55,960 bases of DNA. Origin: Chromatiales bacterium (GTDB taxonomy: Bacteria; Pseudomonadota; Gammaproteobacteria; SpSt-1174). The notes under the pieces were generated by a model. That model was not told where the DNA came from. It was given only the letters and a program-made list of their open reading frames with translations, and did not search any database. The first letter of the stretch is position 1, and every line of letters starts with the position of its first letter. This document shows positions 52,178 through 55,960 of this stretch, one piece after another. The stretch is from contig JABURS010000031.1 of assembly GCA_014762505.1 (NCBI GenBank), positions 1-55,960 of the forward strand. Reading direction: 5' to 3'. The translations under genes and the position numbers were made by a program.

Positions 52178-53521
52178 CTAGCTGCGGGTGTCGACGACGG
52201 GGGCGTCGTCGAGGCGCAGCTCCACGTAGGCCTCGTCGCGCATGCGGCGCAGCCAGACCTCGAGCTCCTCCTCGCGCTTGCGGTCGCGGATGAACTCGCG
52301 GGCACGGGCACGCAGCTGCTCGCGGGTGTTGTCGTGCTGGCGGCGCTCGATCACCTCGAGGATGTGCCAGCCGAAGGGCGACTGGAAGGGCTCGCTGATC
52401 TGGCCGGGTTCGAGTGCATTCATCACCTCCTCGAACTCGGTGACGAACTGGCCGGGGTCGGCCCAGCCGAGGTCGCCGCCCTCACGGGCGCTACCCGGGT
52501 CTTGGCTGTTGGCGCGGGCCAGGTCGGCGAAGGACTCACCACCCTCGATGCGGCGTTTGAGCGACATGAGCTGTTCGCGCGCCTCGGTACTGGAGAGCAC
52601 GGCCGAGGGGCGGATCAGGATGTGCCGGGCGTGGGTGCGCAGCACGCTGGACTGCTGGCCCCCGCGGCGGTCGGCCAGGCGGATGAGGTGGAAGCCCGAG
52701 GGGGAGCGGATGAGTTCGCTGACGTCGCCGATCTCCATCAGCGTGACCGGGCGCGAGAACAGCGAGGGCAGGCGCCCGGACGGGCGCCAGCCGAGGTCGC
52801 CGCCCTGCAGGGCGTTCTGGCCGTCGGACTCGGCGATGGCCACCTGCTCGAAGTCCTCGCCCTGCTCGACGATGCGCGCACGCAGGGCCTCGGCCCTTTC
52901 ACGGGCCTGGCGGATGTCCTCGGGGCTGGCCGCCTCCGGCACACTTACCAGGATGTGGCTCAGGCGGTATTCCACGTCGCGGTCGACCGCGCCGGCCTGG
53001 CTGGCGATGAAGTCGTCGATCTCGCGGTCGCTGACGCTGACGCGGCTGTCCACCTGGCGCTGGCGCAGGCGGGTGATGGTCATCTCGTCGCGGATCTGTT
53101 CGCGGAAGTCGTCGTAGTCGATGCCCTCGGCCAGCAGCTGTTCGCGAAAGGCGGGCAGGCTCAGGTTGTTGCCCCGGGCGATCTCCTGCATGGTGCGGTT
53201 GAGGGTGCCGTCGTCGATGCGGATGCCGATCTGCTCGGCGAACTGCAGTTGCAGCCGTTCGATGATCATGCGATCGAGCACCTGGCGGCGGAGCACATCC
53301 ATGGGGGGCTGGCGACCGTCCGGGAGGTTGCGGGCGACCTGCTGCAGGCGCGCCTCGAGCTCGCTGTGCGTGATCACGTCCTCGTTGACCAGGGCCGCGA
53401 TACGGTCGAGCAGCACGCCGTCGGCGGGCGGGGCGGCCCACAGCGGGACGGCGAGCAGGCAAAGCAGCACGAGCAGCCCGGCGGCATGGGGCGCGCGGCT
53501 GCGGTCAGTCTTGAAGTTCAT
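52178..53521 (-). CDS. surA: Periplasmic chaperone and peptidyl-prolyl isomerase SurA
   Basis: This 447-residue periplasmic protein has a signal peptide (about 1-30, ending PLWA), an N-terminal chaperone domain (about 35-175, with [22 protein letters not shown]), two parvulin domains (about 185-285 and 295-395, each with GGDLGW) and a C-terminal helix. SurA escorts outer-membrane barrels, including LptD. Its start overlaps the end of lptD by 17 bases, so the client and chaperone are translationally coupled. Confidence 0.96.
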   Translation of the reverse strand: MNFKTDRSRAPHAAGLLVLLCLLAVPLWAAPPADGVLLDRIAALVNEDVITHSELEARLQQVARNLPDGRQPPMDVLRRQVLDRMIIERLQLQFAEQIGIRIDDGTLNRTMQEIARGNNLSLPAFREQLLAEGIDYDDFREQIRDEMTITRLRQRQVDSRVSVSDREIDDFIASQAGAVDRDVEYRLSHILVSVPEAASPEDIRQARERAEALRARIVEQGEDFEQVAIAESDGQNALQGGDLGWRPSGRLPSLFSRPVTLMEIGDVSELIRSPSGFHLIRLADRRGGQQSSVLRTHARHILIRPSAVLSSTEAREQLMSLKRRIEGGESFADLARANSQDPGSAREGGDLGWADPGQFVTEFEEVMNALEPGQISEPFQSPFGWHILEVIERRQHDNTREQLRARAREFIRDRKREEELEVWLRRMRDEAYVELRLDDAPVVDTRS

Positions 53522-55697
53522 AACCCAGGATACCTTCTTCGAGTAATTCGTCGATCTTCTGGCCCACGCCGGTCAGTCCCTTGAGCACGAGCTGGAAGTA
53601 GATGGCGTCATTGTATTCGGTTCCGCCGTCGGTGACATAACTGCGGGCCACGAAGCGGGCCTTCCAGCAGCAGCTGTCGTATTCCACGCCACCGAGCATT
53701 TCCAGGTCGCGGTTGTCGTCCAGGGCGTAGATCCAGCGGCCGACGGCGTTCCAGCGCCGCGCCAGCGGCCAGCCGAAGGAGAGTTCGGCCTGTTCGATGT
53801 CGTCCTGGCGGTAGCGGTAGCCGAGATTGACCACGTGCTGGCCGTCGCGACGGTACTGGATACGAGTGCTGCCGCGCGCGGTTTGTTCCGTCTCCGGGTC
53901 CCACAGCAGGCTGCCGTCCATGCGCCAGTGGTCGCCCAGCCTGGCCCCCAGCTCGGCGGCCAGGTCCGACTGGCTGCGGCTGTCCTGCGGCTGGCCGGGC
54001 AGGGTGACCTCGCGGTCTTCGAAATAGAGGATCTGGCCGATGCTGGCGCGAAAGCGCTCGCGACCGCTGGCCGTGTCGAGGAAACGGCTGGTGAGCGCGA
54101 GGCTCAGCTGGTTGGCGTCCCCCACGCGGTCGGGGCCGCTGAAGCGGTCCTCGCGAAACAGCTGGGCGAAGGTGAAGGTGAGCTCGCCGGTGTCGAACAG
54201 CGGCAGGTCGTCCTGGTCGCGGTAGGGGGTGTAGAGGTAGAACAGGCGCGGTTCCAGCGTCTGCAGGGTGCGGGCCGAGGCCTCGCGCTCGAAGATCAGG
54301 CCGCCGGCGATGCTGGCGGTGGGCACGAAGCGGTCGGGCTCGCGTGCGTCCTCCGGCACGCTGTCGTCCAGCCGGTAGGCGGTGTAGCGGCCCGTCACGC
54401 GCGGTTCCAGGAAGCTGCCTGGGGTACGCAGCGGCAGGCCGATGGACGGCTTGAGGTCCAGTCGGCTGCCGGTGACGCGGTCGTCGTGGTCGAACTTCAC
54501 CCACTCCGCGCGCAGGCCGTAATCCAGGCCCAGGGCGCCGTCCGGGATGCTGGCGTTGAGCAGCAGCTGGGGCATGCGCCGGTAGGGATACTGTACGGAG
54601 GTGAGGGTCTCGCTCACGGTCTGGTAGTTCTGTACCCGCAGCAGCAGGTCGCCCTGGTCGAAGTACCAGCGGGCATCGGCGCGCTGCTGCAGATGGGTGG
54701 TGCTCACCACGTCCAGCGAGGTGTCCAGGTCGTCGAAATACTGCTTGTCCGACACGCCGTTGAGGTCGATGTCGAGCCGGGTGCGGGCGCTCGGGCGCGT
54801 GATGTTGCGCCAGCGGCCCTGCCAGCGGTCGTCCTGGTAGAGGTCGTCATCCAGCCAGGCGAGCTGCAGGTCGCCGTTGCTGCGGGGTGTCAGGTAGCGA
54901 AAGCCGCCGTTGAGCTGCAGTCCGCGATCGGACATGTAGCGCGGCGTGAAGGTGGCGTCGTAGTTGGGGGCGATGTTCCAGTAATACGGTGTCTCCAGCT
55001 CGAAGCCGCGCTTGTCGGAGTTGCCGATGGAGGGGGCGAGAAAGCCGCTCTTGCGCTCCTCCGTGATGGGGAAGCTGATCCAGGGCATATACATGACGGG
55101 CAGGTTCGCCAGGCGCAGCACCACGTGGCTGGCACGGCCCTCGCCCTCGGGCTCGTCCAGGGTCACGCGGCTGGCCGACAGCAGCCAGTGGTTCTTGCCC
55201 GGGTCGCAGGTGGTGTAGGTGGCGTCGTGCAGCACCAGGGTATCGTCGTCCGGGCGATCGATACGCGTGGCCTCGCCGCGGCCGTGCTGGGGCGGCAGGT
55301 AATACTCGGTCTCGAGGATGCTGCCCTGGCCGGTGTCGAGATTGGATTCCATGCGGGCGCCGCGCACGGCCAGCTCCGGCGAGACCATGCTCAGATTGCC
55401 TTCGGCCTCCATCCGGCCGGTGGCCTCCTCGAACACCATGCGATCGGCGAAGACCGTCTGCTCCCCGTGGTGCATGACCACGTCGCCGGTCAGGGTCGCC
55501 AGGCCGTCCCGCTGCATCTCGGCCGCATCCGCCGTGAAGCGGGTGGCCGCGTCGAGGCTGTCGGGCAGCGGCGGCATCTGTGCCCAGTCCGGCAGGCCCG
55601 CACACAGGCCCCAGCGGCCGGACGCATCATCCTGCGCGTGCGCGGGAGAGGTCAGGCTGGCCAGCAGCAGGGGAATGAGGGCAATGGACGGACGCAC
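53505..55697 (-). CDS. lptD: LPS-assembly outer-membrane protein LptD
   Basis: This 730-residue protein inserts LPS into the outer leaflet of the outer membrane with LptE. It has a signal peptide (1-21, ending AHAQ), a periplasmic OstA-type beta-jellyroll (about 45-190; GLATLTGDVVMHHGEQTVFADRM) and a large C-terminal barrel. Cysteines lie near the mature N-terminus (WGLC), at TTCD and as an adjacent pair near the end (YDSCC), matching the disulfide pattern of LptD. It uses a GTG start. The promoter should lie in 55698-55787. Confidence 0.95.
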   Translation of the reverse strand: MRPSIALIPLLLASLTSPAHAQDDASGRWGLCAGLPDWAQMPPLPDSLDAATRFTADAAEMQRDGLATLTGDVVMHHGEQTVFADRMVFEEATGRMEAEGNLSMVSPELAVRGARMESNLDTGQGSILETEYYLPPQHGRGEATRIDRPDDDTLVLHDATYTTCDPGKNHWLLSASRVTLDEPEGEGRASHVVLRLANLPVMYMPWISFPITEERKSGFLAPSIGNSDKRGFELETPYYWNIAPNYDATFTPRYMSDRGLQLNGGFRYLTPRSNGDLQLAWLDDDLYQDDRWQGRWRNITRPSARTRLDIDLNGVSDKQYFDDLDTSLDVVSTTHLQQRADARWYFDQGDLLLRVQNYQTVSETLTSVQYPYRRMPQLLLNASIPDGALGLDYGLRAEWVKFDHDDRVTGSRLDLKPSIGLPLRTPGSFLEPRVTGRYTAYRLDDSVPEDAREPDRFVPTASIAGGLIFEREASARTLQTLEPRLFYLYTPYRDQDDLPLFDTGELTFTFAQLFREDRFSGPDRVGDANQLSLALTSRFLDTASGRERFRASIGQILYFEDREVTLPGQPQDSRSQSDLAAELGARLGDHWRMDGSLLWDPETEQTARGSTRIQYRRDGQHVVNLGYRYRQDDIEQAELSFGWPLARRWNAVGRWIYALDDNRDLEMLGGVEYDSCCWKARFVARSYVTDGGTEYNDAIYFQLVLKGLTGVGQKIDELLEEGILGYELQD

Positions 55698-55787
55698 TGG
55701 AGGCTCGAAGCGGGCTGAAATGCGGGCCTAAAATCGCATACTTTGGCGCCTTGCTCAATTCGGGCCGTATTTGCGGGCCCGGAAACG

Positions 55788-55818
55788 ACAACGGCCCGGG
55801 GCAGGCCCGGGCCGTTGT
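55788..55818 (-). terminator. Intrinsic terminator of the histone-like gene
   Basis: A perfect 13-bp stem (55788-55800 paired with 55806-55818) with loop GCAGG lies 18 bases beyond the stop of the minus-strand gene at the right edge. On the minus strand it is followed by a GTTT tract. It separates that gene from lptD. Confidence 0.8.
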
Positions 55819-55835
55819 GCATGGCCGCCGACGGC

Positions 55836-55960
55836 CTAGCGACGCTTCTTGCCGGCCGCCTTCTTCACCACCTTCTTCTTGGCGGTGGCCTTCTTCTTCG
55901 GTGCCGCCTTCTTGGCAGCGGTCTTCTTCACCGCGGCCTTCTTGGTAACGGCCTTCTTCT
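55836..55960 (-). CDS. Lysine/alanine-rich histone-H1-like protein, C-terminal part
   Basis: The minus strand from the right edge to a stop at 55836-55838 reads as repeats of Ala, Lys, Thr and Val (KKA, KKV and TAKKK-like units) and ends GKKRR. This is the low-complexity tail of bacterial histone-H1-like or AlgP-like DNA-binding proteins. Only about 41 codons are inside the window, so the start and any N-terminal domain are unseen. Terminator and stop codon support a real gene. Confidence 0.65.
   Translation of the reverse strand, partial: KKAVTKKAAVKKTAAKKAAPKKKATAKKKVVKKAAGKKRR

Overview
The window is a GC-rich chromosomal segment that looks like a chemolithoautotrophic gammaproteobacterium, probably a Chromatiales/Ectothiorhodospiraceae-type sulfur oxidiser. 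The evidence is a form IA RuBisCO in a complete alpha-carboxysome operon, several inorganic-carbon (DIC) uptake systems, and an lptD-surA-pdxA / ksgA / apaG / apaH gene order typical of Gammaproteobacteria. The taxonomic placement is inference. I see no rRNA, tRNA, CRISPR array, transposase or phage gene.

Region 1 (1-12.8 kb) is housekeeping and accessory. It holds a bacterioferritin pair with complementary degeneration and a divergent bfd under a Fur-like box, an LpxR-type outer-membrane lipid A deacylase, a membrane diguanylate cyclase, a LysE exporter, a YaiI protein, a double-CDGSH iron-sulfur protein, an RND efflux pair whose start lies inside a perfect 57-bp inverted repeat, an MFS carrier, 3-methyladenine glycosylase I and Rnk.

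Region 2 (13.0-22.2 kb) is the carboxysome operon: cbbL, cbbS, csoS2, csoSCA, csoS4A, csoS4B, three csoS1 genes, a bacterioferritin-like gene, acRAF, mcdA and mcdB. It is preceded by an AT-rich, palindrome-rich control region.

Region 3 (22.2-32.4 kb) extends the CO2-concentrating mechanism: sbtA-sbtB, two SulP carriers that share an unusual ~125-130-residue insertion, a CbbR-type LysR regulator and a convergent cbbQ with no cbbO in the window. A divergent amylosucrase follows. The stretch from sbtB to mid sulP2 reads as more AT-rich than its surroundings.

Region 4 (32.4-45.3 kb, minus strand) holds a tightly overlapping RDD / SpoIIM-like / DUF4129 / DUF4350 / MoxR / DUF58 / TrmO operon, then apaH, a DUF2238 membrane protein, a methyltransferase, apaG, glucokinase, 6-phosphogluconolactonase and ksgA.

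Region 5 (45.3-50.6 kb) is the DIC pump dabB-dabA with a divergent CbbR-like regulator, lodged between ksgA and pdxA inside what is normally one continuous operon. Region 6 (50.6-56 kb) is a membrane protein, pdxA, surA and lptD, ending in the C-terminus of a lysine/alanine-rich histone-like protein.

Together the window encodes nearly a whole CO2-concentrating mechanism: uptake (SbtA, two SulP, DabAB), uptake control (SbtB), shell and cargo (CsoS1/S2/S4, CsoSCA, RuBisCO), assembly and activation (acRAF, CbbQ), positioning (McdAB) and two LysR regulators. Three of the CCM control regions share rare AT-rich CTATAG-type elements, which suggests coordinated regulation.
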